From positions 10,567,220 through 10,631,219 of the forward strand of contig CM068839.1 in assembly GCA_028554795.2 (NCBI GenBank): a DNA stretch of 64,000 bases, read 5' to 3'. The notes under the pieces are model-generated. The model was not told the origin of the DNA. It saw only the letters and a list, made by a program, of their open reading frames with translations, and searched no databases. The DNA is from Sinohyriopsis cumingii (Eukaryota > Mollusca > Bivalvia > Unionida > Unionidae). The position numbers were made by a program, and so were the translations under genes. Within the stretch, counting starts at the first letter, position 1, and each line of letters begins with the position of its first letter. Positions 1 through 10,356 of the stretch are shown piece after piece.

Positions 1-26
1 CCAATACGCTTCATGTGACTTTGTTT

Positions 27-322
27 GATACAGTACCAGTTAGAGTATTGATACAGTACCAGTTAGAGTATTGATACATTACCAATTAGAGTATTGATAC
101 AGTACCAGTTAGAGTATTGATACAGTAGCAGTTAGAGTATTGATACAGTAGCAGTTAGAGTATTGATACATTGCCAATTAGAGTATTGATACAGTACCAG
201 TTAGAGCATTGATACAGTAGCAGTTAGAGTATTGATACATTGACAATTAGAGTATTGATACAGTACCAGTTAGAGTATTGATACAGTACCAGTTAGAGTA
301 TTGATACAGTACCAGTTAGAGT
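27..322. repeat. 23-bp tandem repeat, about 13 copies
   Basis: The unit gatacagtaccagttagag plus tatt recurs head to tail with a few substitutions (ccaatt, gcagtt variants). It is a minisatellite with no coding signal. Confidence 0.95.
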
Positions 323-325
323 ACA

Positions 326-1611
326 GTAGATGATCCATGTTACACTGTTTCAGTTTCATTGCTAAACATTCCATTGTTGGGATCTTCCTGTGAAAGGATG
401 ATTACTAAATGCAGAAATTCTCACAATTACTGTGTTTTATTTGTGACTGGATATTTACATTATTTGATTTGGAACAGTGGACTACAGAAAAAAAACAAAT
501 TTTATTTTGAGGCGAAATTGCATCACATAAGAAACATGTGATCGTTTGAGCTATTTAACCACTTCAAAACGCTTTGGTTGGATACATTTCTGCCAGTTGA
601 AAAATGAATATATGCCACATTCTTTTGTGAACAGAGTTTATTTATTTCTATAAGTTAACGTTTAAACATCGCTTGTATATAGGGTGGAATCCATGTTGCT
701 GGTATACCGCCCCCACCCCCACCCCCATCCTAAATGAACAGTACCCTTAGGTTTTTTTGTTGTTGTTGTTCTTGTCTTTGGGTTTTACGCTATTTATCAT
801 AGCATGATAACTATACAATGTGTAACAATCGCCTGTGGGATAAATTGGTCATATTCAGACAGACGTGGCCATTTTGTTTCCCAATTCCCTTTCGGGGAAC
901 AGAGACGAAAAATGGCTGCCACGATCTTAACAGTAGTAATCGTGAAAATAAAAATTTCAGAAGGGGTTGTTAGGAAGCTTTTTCCCACCATCGCAACCAA
1001 TCAGTAAAGACAATACTGGGCAAGAATTTCATGAGCTTATTTGGACCAATCAGAATCAAATAAAGTGAATGTTAACATGTTGTTAGGTCAGAAATATTAA
1101 ATAGCACACACTATAGGCAAAGTGTACCGAATATTTAGTATATCTCTATCTACATGTTGTCTATTTAAAAGAGGTTCCTCTTCGTTAATATCAAAGACAT
1201 TTTTTAAATAGTGAGCTCCTGAAATAATTATACCGCTCTCAGCCAGATATGTTAGCTTTGCTAAGCGGAGCCCTGTTATCACAGGATCCAAGCGTTTTCC
1301 AAATTTTTGTGAATTGTCTCTCACAGAAAAAAAACTACTCTGTTTCTCTTCATATTATTCTTTCTTTACTTTACAAACATATTTGAATTTGGGTTTTTAT
1401 ACGCTTATAAAACCATATTCGCTGGGGAGTTAAATACTCTAAAACCGCGTAAAAATATATTACGTAACTATCATTATCTTCACACTCAGTATTTCACAAA
1501 ACAAGCTGAGATGCTCATTTTATAGAAGAGATTGCGTCGAACTTTCAAAGGCGCGAGTCTTGTAGACTATATGGTTGCTTCCTCGGGATTTTACCAGTTT
1601 ATTACATACTT
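326..1611. other. Non-coding stretch, nothing recognised
   Basis: Only short open frames on both strands, with no recognisable protein. It contains a short C-rich run near 711-727 and a TTG run near 760. No RNA gene or repeat family was identified. Confidence 0.6.
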
Positions 1612-1784
1612 CCATCTTGAAGGGCATGTGAGAAAGCTTGCCAGTAGCTTCTCGTGGGTCGGTGGTTCTTTCCGGGGTTTTCCGGGTTCTTCCTCCACCA
1701 TTAATACTGGTCGCCATGTATAGCCTATCGTGCTGAAAAATGGCGTTAAACCCCACAACAACAACAACAACAACCATCTTGAAG
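1612..1784 (+). mobile_element. 5'-truncated tRNA-derived SINE with target duplication
   Basis: The body at about 1623-1773 ends in (AAC)n and matches, by eye, the 3' two thirds of two other copies in this window (54340-54590 and 63003-63232, both minus). The 11-bp sequence CCATCTTGAAG occurs immediately before the body (1612-1622) and immediately after the tail (1774-1784), a perfect target-site duplication. The tRNA-like head is missing, as expected for incomplete reverse transcription. Confidence 0.85.
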
Positions 1785-2029
1785 AATGAGAAGAAAGATA
1801 GCGTACATTTCCTATTCAAATTCACCTTAAGTTTTCCTGATAATATTTTAGAGGACAATGCAAACAATGATTGTATATATGTTACTTTTTCTGAACAGAT
1901 ATTATATATTTTACAAGATGAGTTGAAGTCTTCTACTGGTTCAATAAGATTTATGTGTATTGATTAACTAAAATATTGGCGAGTCCGTTAGGTGTGGTTC
2001 TTGAATTTATTGCATACGAGTGTGGATTT

Positions 2030-3200
2030 TTTAAAGTTCGACACAGTCTCTTCTAAGTTAGCATCCAAGACATTTTTGCATTAAAATCTCCTGCCAAGAG
2101 CAGCAACGCATCTGAAAAATCATTTTACTCTCGCCAAGTATGATTCAAACAACTTAACACCATTTATATCTTCACTTTTGGTCCCATACATTAGATCCTT
2201 CTGGAGAAATGTACATAAAACATAGAATTTTATCTTTAACAATATGAAAATATTGCATTCAAAATATATCATAATACAATTATCGAAATAAAAAATATGC
2301 GTCTCATATCACCAGATATCTTCGGTGTTCCAAGATAAAAGTTCCATGTTTAATATATTTGCTAGCCTCAGCCGACGTAATATGAATTTTCATCCCTCTC
2401 ACATCCCATTACCCCGCTCCAGGCCCCTATCAGTCAATGGAAACGTTACATCTATGCTTCATGAGTGAAATGGTCGACCGCTGACACTATTACCATAACG
2501 CCGGCATCGTACTTGTCAACTTCCAGGTGCAAGACCACGTGCACTTGTTTACCTACATATAGCAGGTCACGATTATCCACCTCATACGTATATATCGAGT
2601 CATCAATCACTAGTTTGTCATATTTCAGACATTCAAACGGATGTTATTGTTAGCGTCGTTTAAATACGGAATTAATACCTTCCTGATAGCACGCACTTTC
2701 TGTGTGAAGGTCTTGTAAGTCATGCCTCTCCTTAGATGTTCAATATCTTTCGCAGCACGGTTTCCATGCCTTAATAGCTATTAAATTTGCCAATTATGGG
2801 ATGGTCAGGCTTATTGTCTCTGGACGGTAATTTGTGGCCAGTAATGTCAATATTATATGCGTGCGCAGATCAAGTTTCACCTGGATAAAGAACCTAACCT
2901 TGGACGCGCAACTGTCACATTTTTCGTTCGCGGGAATTCGATAGAAAAGCAAATTGTTTCGGCGAGAATGTGATTCAAGTTTATCCAGTTGGCCCTCCAT
3001 TGTCTTAATATTAACTCTCAGAGTTTTATTATACATTTTAGACTCTCTGTCTCTTTATTTTTACAACATCAATGTCAGCCTTCAAATCATTAGTAACAAT
3101 TTTTAAGTTGTTACATGTATCATTCACTTGGTCGATTTTTGCGGACTCAACATCGTGAAATTGTTGTTCTTTTTACTTGTATCCTAGTCATACTTTCTAG
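2030..3200 (-). mobile_element. L1-like LINE relic (ORF1 tail and endonuclease start)
   Basis: On the minus strand, 2794-3036 encodes a segment with LESHSRRNNLLFYRIP, typical of L1-type ORF1 proteins. It is preceded (about 3050-3190) by a charged coiled-coil-like stretch broken by stops. Further along the same strand, near 2060-2115, the frame reads LLLLAGDFNAKM; the GDFNA motif is the signature of LINE apurinic endonucleases. No reverse transcriptase was seen. The copy is interrupted by many stops and is clearly dead. Family assignment to L1 rather than another LINE clade is inference. Confidence 0.6.
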
Positions 3201-3769
3201 TGCCATGCATTTCTTTTACCGCTTCGTTTGAGGAGGCTTAATTAGTCACACGTGTATCTCCAACATCAGAAACAGATAAGTTGGACTGTCTATCAGTGAT
3301 GCCTATGCTAACCGTTGTGGGCACCCGTCATGCTCCAAGTTGCCACTTAAAGTAAGAAGTGACAAGGTCAAGAAAACTCTTAAAGTCAGCATAAATGCAA
3401 GCCAATCAACCTCTAAAGCATTGTCTTCCGAGACTTTCACACGCTGAACAAATATACCAATTCTCGCTCAACTGATTGTGAGATCCGTGCCCCTTTTTAG
3501 TTGAATTTTTGTCAGCACTAAATAAACGTCACTTCAACACAACAACTGAGTGCACGGATGATATCCATAGATTGGTACAGTACTGCATTTGCTTTCGACT
3601 GTAGAGCAATATAGTTCTGAATAATTTTTGTAGATGAGCACAGCACAGCACTCGACTTGGAGTATGTGGATCCATCCCATGATTTATTTGTAGAATTCAT
3701 CTTTTTTATTTGATGACTTTGTTTTAAATGATCTTTCTGTCTTAGAACACTCTCCGTTTAATACTATTT
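3201..3769. other. Unassigned stretch between LINE and Polinton relics
   Basis: No convincing protein or repeat. It may be diverged sequence belonging to either neighbouring relic. Confidence 0.4.
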
Positions 3770-4760
3770 GGGACGTCGCATTCGTTTCTTGTAGACGTTC
3801 TAATACACTTTGTCCAAGGGTCAACTGACGAATTGATGATTATTAAAAACTTACAATCGTGTGAGGACTGATTGTTCTGACATGAAACTATTGATCTTGA
3901 CGTGACTTTAAGGTTTCTTATAAGGCCACAAGCCTTACCACTTGACTCAAATGGTAGTTAATTGTCAGAACCTTCACTTTACATTCTCAATGAAGTTGTT
4001 CTTTCTTTTCTAGGCACTGGTAATCGTAATTTTAGGTAAAATACTGGCAAAACTCAAAATACTCTCTTCCTCGGCCCATGTGTTTAAACGTGTGTCTTCG
4101 ATATGATAACCTCTAAGGCAATTGATCTGCATGCAACACTCAGTGCCAATTTAAAGGACGAGGTCTCCCAGAGGTTGTGACAATTTTAAACGGGCACTGG
4201 CTACCACGTAAACAACAATTATGTCATTACCAAATTAGTACAAACTCTATGACGTCTTCGTAACGCATCAAAATCAAATCTTCACCAATTAATTTTCCTT
4301 TAACGTCCATAAGCTGAAAACAATGACTTGGATCTATCAAGTGTTCAGTCTAAGGCAACATTTCACGTTGAGTCAGTTTTCCACACAAACAATTCAGCAT
4401 GACTTTAGCAGACGCACGTCTTCCTTCGTTCTGTTCTACGTATTCCCATTTGATGCCTTCATCAGATAGATACGATTGTTTGAATTTATCTTTTTCTTCT
4501 GGAGTGTTACACCAGGAAGGATAGGCGCTGACTTACTGTTTCAGTTTCCGAAATTTGTAAATGCAGCCTGAAAAAATATCTGAACTCCTGTTGTCGTCCT
4601 GTTGGTATTATTCTGTTGTAGAAAAGTGCCAAATTTCGTAATCTTTTAACAATCAGTATCCACAGTCGAGAGAATGAAACAGTTCGACACTGATCAATAT
4701 TCTTGAAATGTGCGTTCTTGGTCTTGGACAGCTGCAACTGTCTTAAACCCCAATACATTT
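3770..4760 (-). pseudogene. Polinton DNA polymerase B relic, C-terminal half (relic 1)
   Basis: Nucleotide and protein similarity to the polymerase of the large element at 18098-19080 runs colinearly. The motif-B region near 4395-4440 reads KVMLNCLCGKLTQRE, next to QNEGRRASAKV. The stretch near 4498-4530 matches the segment around 18945-18985, 4630-4670 matches 19078-19115, and the C-terminal end near 3810-3835 matches 18215-18235. Motif C near 4100 is badly damaged. The reading frame changes repeatedly and stops are frequent. The N-terminal half is missing; the sequence passes directly to a gene-D relic at 4900. This copy is much more decayed than the element at 6.9-24.4 kb, so it is an older insertion. 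Confidence 0.8.
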
Positions 4761-4899
4761 TAAGGAAGGTGTTAATACTTTTTAGGAAGGTGTACTTGCT
4801 TTCAGTGTTGGAGTCTCTGAGATAGCCGATGTGGTCATGGAATACTTAAAAGACTTGGATTGAGAGGTTCCCTTTCTCTTGAGTTTTGCGGAGAAAAAA

Positions 4900-5200
4900 A
4901 AACCTCATTAATTCTTCTCGGATGTCTTAGCTCCATCAAAATGTCATGTAACAGACAGTTCTATTTCCACTCCCTTTCTCGTGTTCACCGCTCAAGGTTT
5001 TCATCTTCTCTCGTAGTTTTCTCTTTTCCTCTTGTTGTTTTTGACAAAATGTCTGTTTTTCTTCTTTCTGGTGGTCTATTAAGGTCTCTTGCTCTTCCTA
5101 TCTCCTGTTTCCTTTTAAAGTCATCATATACTGGCAGTGATTGAGACAGAGGAGTTGGAGGTGGTGTCGACAAAACTTCTTGTGATAATATAAAACACAC
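4900..5200 (-). pseudogene. Relic of Polinton coiled-coil gene D (relic 1)
   Basis: The 5' part (about 5065-5200) reads LSQEV...TPLSQSLPVYDDFKRKQ, aligning with the gene at 23045-23646 (TSQEF...LSPSLPLTDHFKQRQ). In a neighbouring frame a charged Q/K/E-rich helix follows, as in that gene. Near 4925-4955 the frame reads DILMELRHPRRINE, matching DILAELRSLKQMYQ of gene D. It lies upstream of, and on the same strand as, the polymerase relic, as in the large element. Confidence 0.65.
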
Positions 5201-5214
5201 CCTGACTAAGTCAT

Positions 5215-5427
5215 ATGACCGGCGTTCTGGTTGGTGGAACCTCCTCAGTTTCGATTCGGTCTTTGACTATATATAGAGGTGTGTTTACGAATCGTGTTAA
5301 TAAGATTTGGTTTGGCGCTTTACGGCACGCAAACACAATTAGTTTATTTAGTGCCCTTCTTAAGAAAAGTCAAAATGTTGATGATGAGTATAGAGAGCTC
5401 GACCGCCCTCTCAAATATGTTACTTGA
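5215..5427 (+). pseudogene. Possible relic of plus-strand gene E (relic 1)
   Basis: A 70-codon frame divergent from the gene-D relic. TNRVNKIWFGALRHANTIS resembles SRIVNAVPYGLTHVCQII of gene E at 23866-24113 (shared V-N, aromatic-G pattern). A TATA-like TATATATA (about 5268-5275) lies at its start. The main support is synteny: D minus, E plus, then a stem-loop at 5613. The similarity alone is weak. Confidence 0.35.
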
Positions 5428-5612
5428 TGTTAGCCTCCTGATCTAGTGGATGGTGAAGATAAGGACAGAGGCAGCCGTCTATTTCAGAAAAAAGCTATGT
5501 GGAGAGATTATGTTGTCTCAAAAGAAGGTTAGCATTTGGCCGATGGTCGGGATAATCATGCGACGAAGAAAAGGTGCGATCAATATTAAATAAGCATAGC
5601 TATCTGCCCAAC

Positions 5613-5628
5613 TGCCCTTTTCAGGACT
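5613..5628 (+). terminator. Decayed histone-like 3' stem-loop (relic 1)
   Basis: TGCCCTTTTCAGGACT shares the 12-mer GCCCTTTTCAGG with the intact stem-loop past gene C (9944-9959 read on minus), including the UUUC loop and closing U-A and C-G pairs. The lower stem has lost pairs. It lies 3' of the gene-E relic, where gene E's stem-loop lies in the large element. Confidence 0.45.
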
Positions 5629-6065
5629 ACTTTGATCTCTTAGAAACAGAGATACTATTCAATAGTTGCAAAATATGTTGTATGTTTGTATATCTTTGTA
5701 TTTTGTCTATGACAACTAAAACTTTAACCCTTCTAAAACCCTCGTGCTCTGTGTTTGTGCTAGTATGTTTGTGTGTAGGTGTGAATATTCTTACTCCTTT
5801 TCTCCATTTATTCCACTTCCAGGGTTGTTATGTGCGTATGTGTAAGCGTACGATATTATTTTGCCCCCTTTCTCATTGCGTGCTTATGAAAATAATGGTA
5901 TTATTGTCAGTATGTGTGAGTATTGGTTAGATGAGGGTACTGGTCAGTCCGACGGTGTTTTTGGTTAGTAGGTGCATGTATTGGTCAGTAGGTTTAGGTG
6001 TTGGTCAGTAAATGTCAGCGTTTTACGCTTTATAATTCTACTTGTGCTCACACATATCAACAAAT

Positions 6066-6300
6066 ATTAAACCTATGGACATTTATAACATTTCCCTTTG
6101 TGCCGATTGATCCCCATAATGTTAAACCTATGGACATTTATAACATTTCCCCTTGTGCCGATTGATCACCATAATGTTAAACCTATGGACATTTATAACA
6201 TTTCCCCTTGTGCCGATTGATCCCCATAATGTTAAACCTATGGACATTTATAACATTTCCCCTTGTGCCGATTGATCCCCATAATGTTAAACCTATGGAC
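6066..6300. repeat. 55-bp tandem repeat, about four copies
   Basis: The unit begins aaacctatggacatttataa and ends ccccataatgtt. Four near-identical copies are followed by diverged, related sequence to about 6460. Similar diverged words recur at 62.6-62.9 kb. Confidence 0.9.
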
Positions 6301-6933
6301 ATTTTTAGCCTTATCATTTCCAATGGTGTCCATAAAGTCCCATAAATGGAAACTTATGGAGTAATGATAATGTCCGTGTGTCCATACTGGCCCATAATGG
6401 CAATCCTGTAGACTAATATTAACTTCCCTTTTGACCATACCGGTCCCTAATGTTTATTTCCACTTGTGCTAATGTGTGCCAACGTCTTTACTCTGTATTA
6501 ATTGAGTGATATTAACACATATGTTTGTTCATGTATTGCTGATGACGTTTTAATAAAAGAGAACAGACGACGTATAGAGAGTTCACAAGAGGTCATGAAA
6601 TCGAAATATAAAACATTATCTTCCTGTTTTTTTATTTGCCAATTGTCGTAGTCAGTTTTCCCTTCACGCATACTGAGAGGAGATTCTGGTCTTGTGTAAA
6701 CGTGACGTCGTGTGAAAGTTGTGTTATTGATGCAATACGTGTATTTTCTTGTACGCATTTCTTTACCATAGAAATTAATTTTTATTTTCGAGGTGAAGAT
6801 ATATGCATTCTTAAACAATAATCTTTACTTAAGATAGAACTGTAGTGAATAGAAAAAATGTTAATGTAGATTGTATCTCTATTTGAGTGAAGTAACATGA
6901 CAAGGATGGGATGAGAGTAGACAGAAGGAATGA

Positions 6934-6939
6934 GACATA
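6934..6939. repeat. Left target-site duplication of the Polinton
   Basis: GACATA immediately before the element; the right flank (24408-24413) is GTCATA. Five of six bases match. Polintons generate 6-bp duplications, so the size is right and one base has changed since insertion. Confidence 0.8.
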
Positions 6940-7266
6940 AGTAGTGAATAGGGCCACCGTAGGGTCAAGGGGACTTTAATGTTAAAAAGGGTATATCCAC
7001 TATAGGGTCTATGGGAATTTAACATGGGGAAAATGAACATGGATGAGACTGTAGAGCGTCAAGGAAAAATGAACACGGATGGGCCTGTATAGCGTCAAGG
7101 GAAATTGAACATGGATGGGTCTGTATAGCGTCAAGGGAAATTGAACATGGGAGATGGAGATAACACAGACGAGAGACAAACACTGATACAACATGAAAAA
7201 AATCTTTTGAGGCAAGAAAATCATTTCTTTTCGAGACCAATGAGGGGCCCTTAAAAAGGGCCTTTG
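6940..7266 (+). repeat. Left terminal inverted repeat
   Basis: Reverse complement of 24121-24407, matching from AGTAGTGAATAGGGCCAC inward to the stem-loop GGCCC...GGGCC and the adjoining CAAA. The left copy is longer because an internal ~37-bp subrepeat (ATGGATGGG...GCGTCAAGGGAAA) is present about three times here and twice on the right. Short open frames inside this repeat are not genes. Confidence 0.95.
7246..7262 (-). terminator. Histone-like stem-loop past gene A (TIR copy, left)
   Basis: In gene direction GGCCCTTTTTAAGGGCC, preceded by CAAA and followed by CCTCA. It is a 17-nt version of the right-TIR copy with one extra base in the loop region. A purine block CGAAAAGAAA follows about 13 nt downstream (plus 7224-7233). 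It lies about 78 nt past the gene A stop. Confidence 0.75.
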
Positions 7267-7339
7267 ACTTCTTCTTCTTCTATTTCCTCCACTTCTTCAG
7301 CCATCTCCTAACCTTTCCCACTATTCCTGTCTTCTTCTT

Positions 7340-7863
7340 CTACTTTTGGGACTCTGCCATCCAGTCAGGATGGCCGATGGCTCTAAACTTGTTCTGGATT
7401 TTGATCCAGTTATGGTTCAGCCTCTCAAACTCTTCCTTTTTCGTTATATTTTCTTTTTCTTTTCTCTCCTTTAACCAGCTTTCTTTGGTCTTCTTCACTT
7501 CTACATCTATCACCTTTCTCATCTGTTCTTCCGCTTTCTTCAGTAGTTCACCACCCCTTTTGACAAAGGGCCACTCTGACCATTGCTCTATCTCTTCCAA
7601 ATAGCATCTGACTTCTATTACCTTATCCAGAGACTCTTTTATTGTCCCCACTCTGACATAGGGGGATTAATGAATCCTCTCAGTCTCTTCACTTCTTCCT
7701 CTATTATTCCATCTATCATCTCCCTGGCTAATTTTAGTTGGTTGACATAGGCAAGACTGTTTGTTAACCTCCATTCTCTTTCAATTCTTTCAACAGCATA
7801 TTCCCCATCCACCATCCAAAAGTAAGTATTTCTTAAATCATTGAACAAAGCTGACACTGCCAT
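7340..7863 (-). pseudogene. Gene A, small coiled-coil Polinton accessory protein, frameshifted
   Basis: ATG at 7863. The first frame runs about 74 codons (to 7639) and contains RLTNSLAYVNQLKLAREM followed by IIEEEVKRL. A second frame, open from about 7655 to a stop at 7340, continues with a highly charged helical segment (KKTKESWLKERKEKEN). One frameshift near 7650 explains the split, giving about 174 codons in all. No known domain. The helical core matches genes B and C in pattern (R-L-x-K/N, L, A/I-R, E-E), so the three look like paralogues. A shared upstream motif lies at 7921-7950 and the stem-loop at 7246 follows. Function unknown; a structural or regulatory viral accessory role is only a guess. 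Confidence 0.6.
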
Positions 7864-7910
7864 CTTCTTTGCTTATTCCTTAGAAAGGCGCGAACGACGA
7901 ACGCTTTGAG

Positions 7911-7950
7911 GTTTTATCTAAAGCACGGAAATGAAGGAAAACATCCCCTA
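7911..7950 (-). promoter_or_regulatory. Promoter of gene A: shared upstream motif plus TATA-like box
   Basis: In gene direction: GGGGATGTTTTCCTTC, then ATTTCCGTGCTTTA, then the TATA-like GATAAAAC (7911-7918). The same motif precedes genes B and C at similar distance from their TATA-like boxes. Confidence 0.6.
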
Positions 7951-7974
7951 TTTTTTCTCTTCTCATATTATTTA

Positions 7975-8845
7975 CTATCCACACAAAGGTGAAGAGACAA
8001 ATAACTAACCACAATCTATTATCCACACACGCGAAGAAGCCAAATCAAACCAAAATCTATCATCCACACAGGGGAAAAGCTGAAAACATAACCATAATTT
8101 ACCATCCGCACACGCGAAGAAGCCAAATCAAACCCAAAATCTACCATCCACACACGCCAAGAAGCAGAAACAAACCCATCATTTACTATCCACACACGAG
8201 AAGAAGCCAAATCAAACCCAAAATTTACTATCCACACACGCTGAGAAGCTAAAAACATAACCACAATCTATTATCCACACACGAGAAGAAGCCAAATCAA
8301 ACCCAAAATCTACCATCCACACACGGGAAAAGCTAAAAACATAACCATAATCTACTATCCACACACGCGAAGAAGCCAAATCAAACCCTAAAATCTACCA
8401 TCCACACACGCCAAGAAGCAGAAACAAACCCATCATTTACTATCCACACACGCGGAGATGCCAAATCAAACCCAAAATGTATTATCCACACACGCTGAGA
8501 AGCTAAAAACATAACCACAATCTACTATCCACACACGAGAAGATGCCAAATCAAACCCCAAATTTACCATCTACACACGGGAGAAGCTAAAATACATAGC
8601 CACAATCTACTATCCACACACGAGAAGAAACCAAATCAAACCCAAAATGTATTATCCACACACGCTGAGTAGCTAAAAACATAACCACAATATACTATCC
8701 ACACACGAGAAGAAGCCACGGAGAAGCAGAAACATAACCATAATATACTATCCACACACGGGAAGGTTTAAAAAACCATACTCTCTACTATTTACACTAA
8801 CTTACTTCACCACTTACAAAACTCAATAATCTACCATCCACACAA
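7975..8845. repeat. Minisatellite inside the Polinton (~42-bp alternating units)
   Basis: About 18-20 units built around ATCCACACACG, alternating a unit with AAGAAGCCAAATCAAACCC and one with GCTAAAAACATAACCA. Open frames across it reflect the repeat only. It separates the gene A promoter from the gene B region. Confidence 0.9.
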
Positions 8846-8868
8846 ACGTACGTTACCGCTTACAAACA

Positions 8869-8871
8869 CAT

Positions 8872-8914
<43 letters not shown>
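8869..8914. repeat. (CA)n microsatellite
   Basis: About 22 CA dinucleotides directly after the minisatellite. Confidence 0.97.
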
Positions 8915-8919
<5 letters not shown>

Positions 8920-9006
8920 ACATCAGGAAAGGAGTATTTATAATCACACTACTCCCCATTCACACATTGGCAAATTGAATAGTGTTTCTTTTATAGATTT
9001 TTGGTT

Positions 9007-9022
9007 AGCCCTAAAAAGGGCT
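9007..9022 (-). terminator. Histone-like stem-loop past gene B
   Basis: In gene direction AGCCCTTTTTAGGGCT: a perfect 6-bp stem, 4-nt UUUU loop, A-rich 5' flank and AACCA 3' flank. The purine block AAAAGAAAC (plus 8984-8992) starts about 15 nt after the stem. It lies about 145 nt past the likely end of gene B. Confidence 0.75.
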
Positions 9023-9164
9023 GTTTTTCTGGAACTCCAGATGCACCTGTCTAATGGCGGCACCTTCCGGCTCTGGCACCACAGACACAACGTCTACTCC
9101 AATCATTGTTCCAATTCACTCGAGTGGTTGGAAGAGCAGACGGGGATTGAGTGGCTTCACTATC

Positions 9165-9581
9165 TCACTTCTCCGTTTGTTGAATAATGAACACTTCTTG
9201 TTCCCTCTGTCTTCTTTGTCTTCTTTGTCTTCTATGCCACACTCTAGGATGAACAACTGGCCTCCTTACCTCCTGTGGGTCCCTGTACTGGTTCTTGTTG
9301 TTGTTGTTGTTCACGTTGTGGGTGTGGTGCAGCTACTGGCTGTGGTGCAGCCATTGCCTATTGAGGTTCCATCACCATAGGCTTCACCTCACAACTTGGT
9401 CTCATGAACAGGTGAGGTCGGATCCCTCTCTTCTTTTCCTCCTCTTCTTTCATTCTCTCTCTTACTCCTCCTGCTCTATCCTGGCTTCTTCCACAATAGC
9501 TCGTCCAGGGAGTCGCCTGGCATACTCCAGGTGCATCTGAAGTTCCATTAACTTAGTCAGTCTGCTGCTCATTCTACTCAT
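9165..9581 (-). pseudogene. Gene B, coiled-coil protein with Gln-rich linker and Arg-rich tail, broken
   Basis: Start chosen at the ATG at 9581 (MSRMSSRL), since the TATA box at 9634-9641 lies about 55 bp upstream and earlier codons would overlap it. The first frame carries the A/B/C family core (RLTKLMELQMHLEYARRL, then IVEEARIEQEE) and stops at 9462. A neighbouring frame continues with charged helix, then an in-frame TAG, then a Pro/Gln-rich stretch (about 9290-9350) with a run of five Gln. A third frame gives an Arg/Gln-rich tail (HRRQRRQRRQREQ) ending in TGA at 9165-9167. At least two frameshifts and one stop are implied. Function unknown. Confidence 0.5.
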
Positions 9582-9633
9582 TCTGTACTGTTGATTAATC
9601 AACGATGGGAAGCCAGACTGCTGCGTGTTTGCG

Positions 9634-9675
9634 TATATATACTTGAAGCACGAACGTGAAGGAAAACATCCCCTA
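9634..9675 (-). promoter_or_regulatory. Promoter of gene B: shared motif plus TATA box
   Basis: In gene direction: GGGGATGTTTTCCTTC, ACGTTCGTGCTTC, AAG, then TATATATA (9634-9641). Nearly identical to the motifs before genes A and C. Confidence 0.7.
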
Positions 9676-9773
9676 AGACCCAAATCTTACATTACCTACA
9701 TCCCCTAAGACCCAAATCTTACATTACCTATATCAATACCAAAAAAAAAAGCGCGGACCTAAAGGAAACCCTC
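9668..9773 (-). promoter_or_regulatory. Duplicated promoter segment with a fourth copy of the shared motif
   Basis: A ~31-bp segment (CCCCTAAGACCCAAATC followed by TTACATTACCTA) is tandemly duplicated at about 9670-9731. Beyond it, 9748-9773 carries GGTTTCCTTTAGGTCCGCGC, a further copy of the A/B/C upstream motif with no gene of its own directly after it. A weaker copy lies at about 9824-9845. This looks like duplicated upstream regulatory DNA. Confidence 0.5.
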
Positions 9774-9943
9774 ACTCACTTTTTTGTACTGACAATCACT
9801 CACTGAACATTTTTTTTTACTAGTGACGGAAACGAAGGACTTAGAGTCACACTTTCTAACCAAGATAAAGAAATCATGTGCTTATAGAAGCACTTCTATT
9901 TTTTCTAACTGACTAACATAGCATAGGCAATGAATGATGGGGT

Positions 9944-9959
9944 AGCCCTGAAAAGGGCT
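9944..9959 (-). terminator. Histone-like stem-loop past gene C
   Basis: In gene direction AGCCCTTTTCAGGGCT: perfect 6-bp stem, UUUC loop, preceded by AAAAAAC and followed by ACCCCA, close to the histone ACCCA flank. No close purine block; the nearest (AGAAAAAATAG) is about 35 nt downstream. It lies about 40 nt past the likely gene C end. Confidence 0.8.
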
Positions 9960-10000
9960 GTTTTTTGTATGAACGAAGAGTGATGGCAATCTTTTAGGGT

Positions 10001-10309
10001 CTAAGATTGTGGCCTCGTCTGGTGACAGACTTTCTCACAGGATAAGGTATGCTTCTTCGGAAAGAGAAAGAGAACTCGTTGTTGTCGACAGGGCAGTCGA
10101 CAAAACCTCTGTTAGGTTTCTGTTGCTGCTGCTCTCTCTCTCTGTTCTCTCTGTTGTTTCTGAAGTCTGTACTTCTCCGTCCATTCTTCTTTCTCCCTGT
10201 TTATTTCCTCTCTGAAGAGCTCTTCTATCAGGTATTCAGTGACTTTTAACATTCTGATACGATGCAAATTGACGTAGGCTTCGTTCAGCTTGGCTAATCT
10301 TGAGCACAT
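10001..10309 (-). pseudogene. Gene C, small coiled-coil Polinton accessory protein
   Basis: ATG at 10309 gives MCSRLAKLNEAYVNLHRIRM followed by a strongly charged helix (KYRLQKQQREQRERAA) to a TAA at 10112. The same frame stays open after that TAA to a TAG at 10001-10003, so the TAA may be an inactivating mutation, or the gene may simply end there. The core resembles genes A and B. An upstream TTG extension is possible but the ATG fits the promoter at 10357-10400. Function unknown. Confidence 0.55.
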
Positions 10310-10356
10310 CTTCGTAGGAGGATGAGTCGACAATGGATGGTCAGACTGGAGACTAC

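Noticed and set aside
5574-5930. Plus-strand 118-codon frame
   Set aside because: Low-complexity hydrophobic composition and no homology. It covers the decayed stem-loop, which explains the region better.
7009-7240. Two minus-strand frames in the left TIR and a matching plus frame in the right TIR
   Set aside because: They reflect the ~37-bp subrepeat in the terminal repeats.
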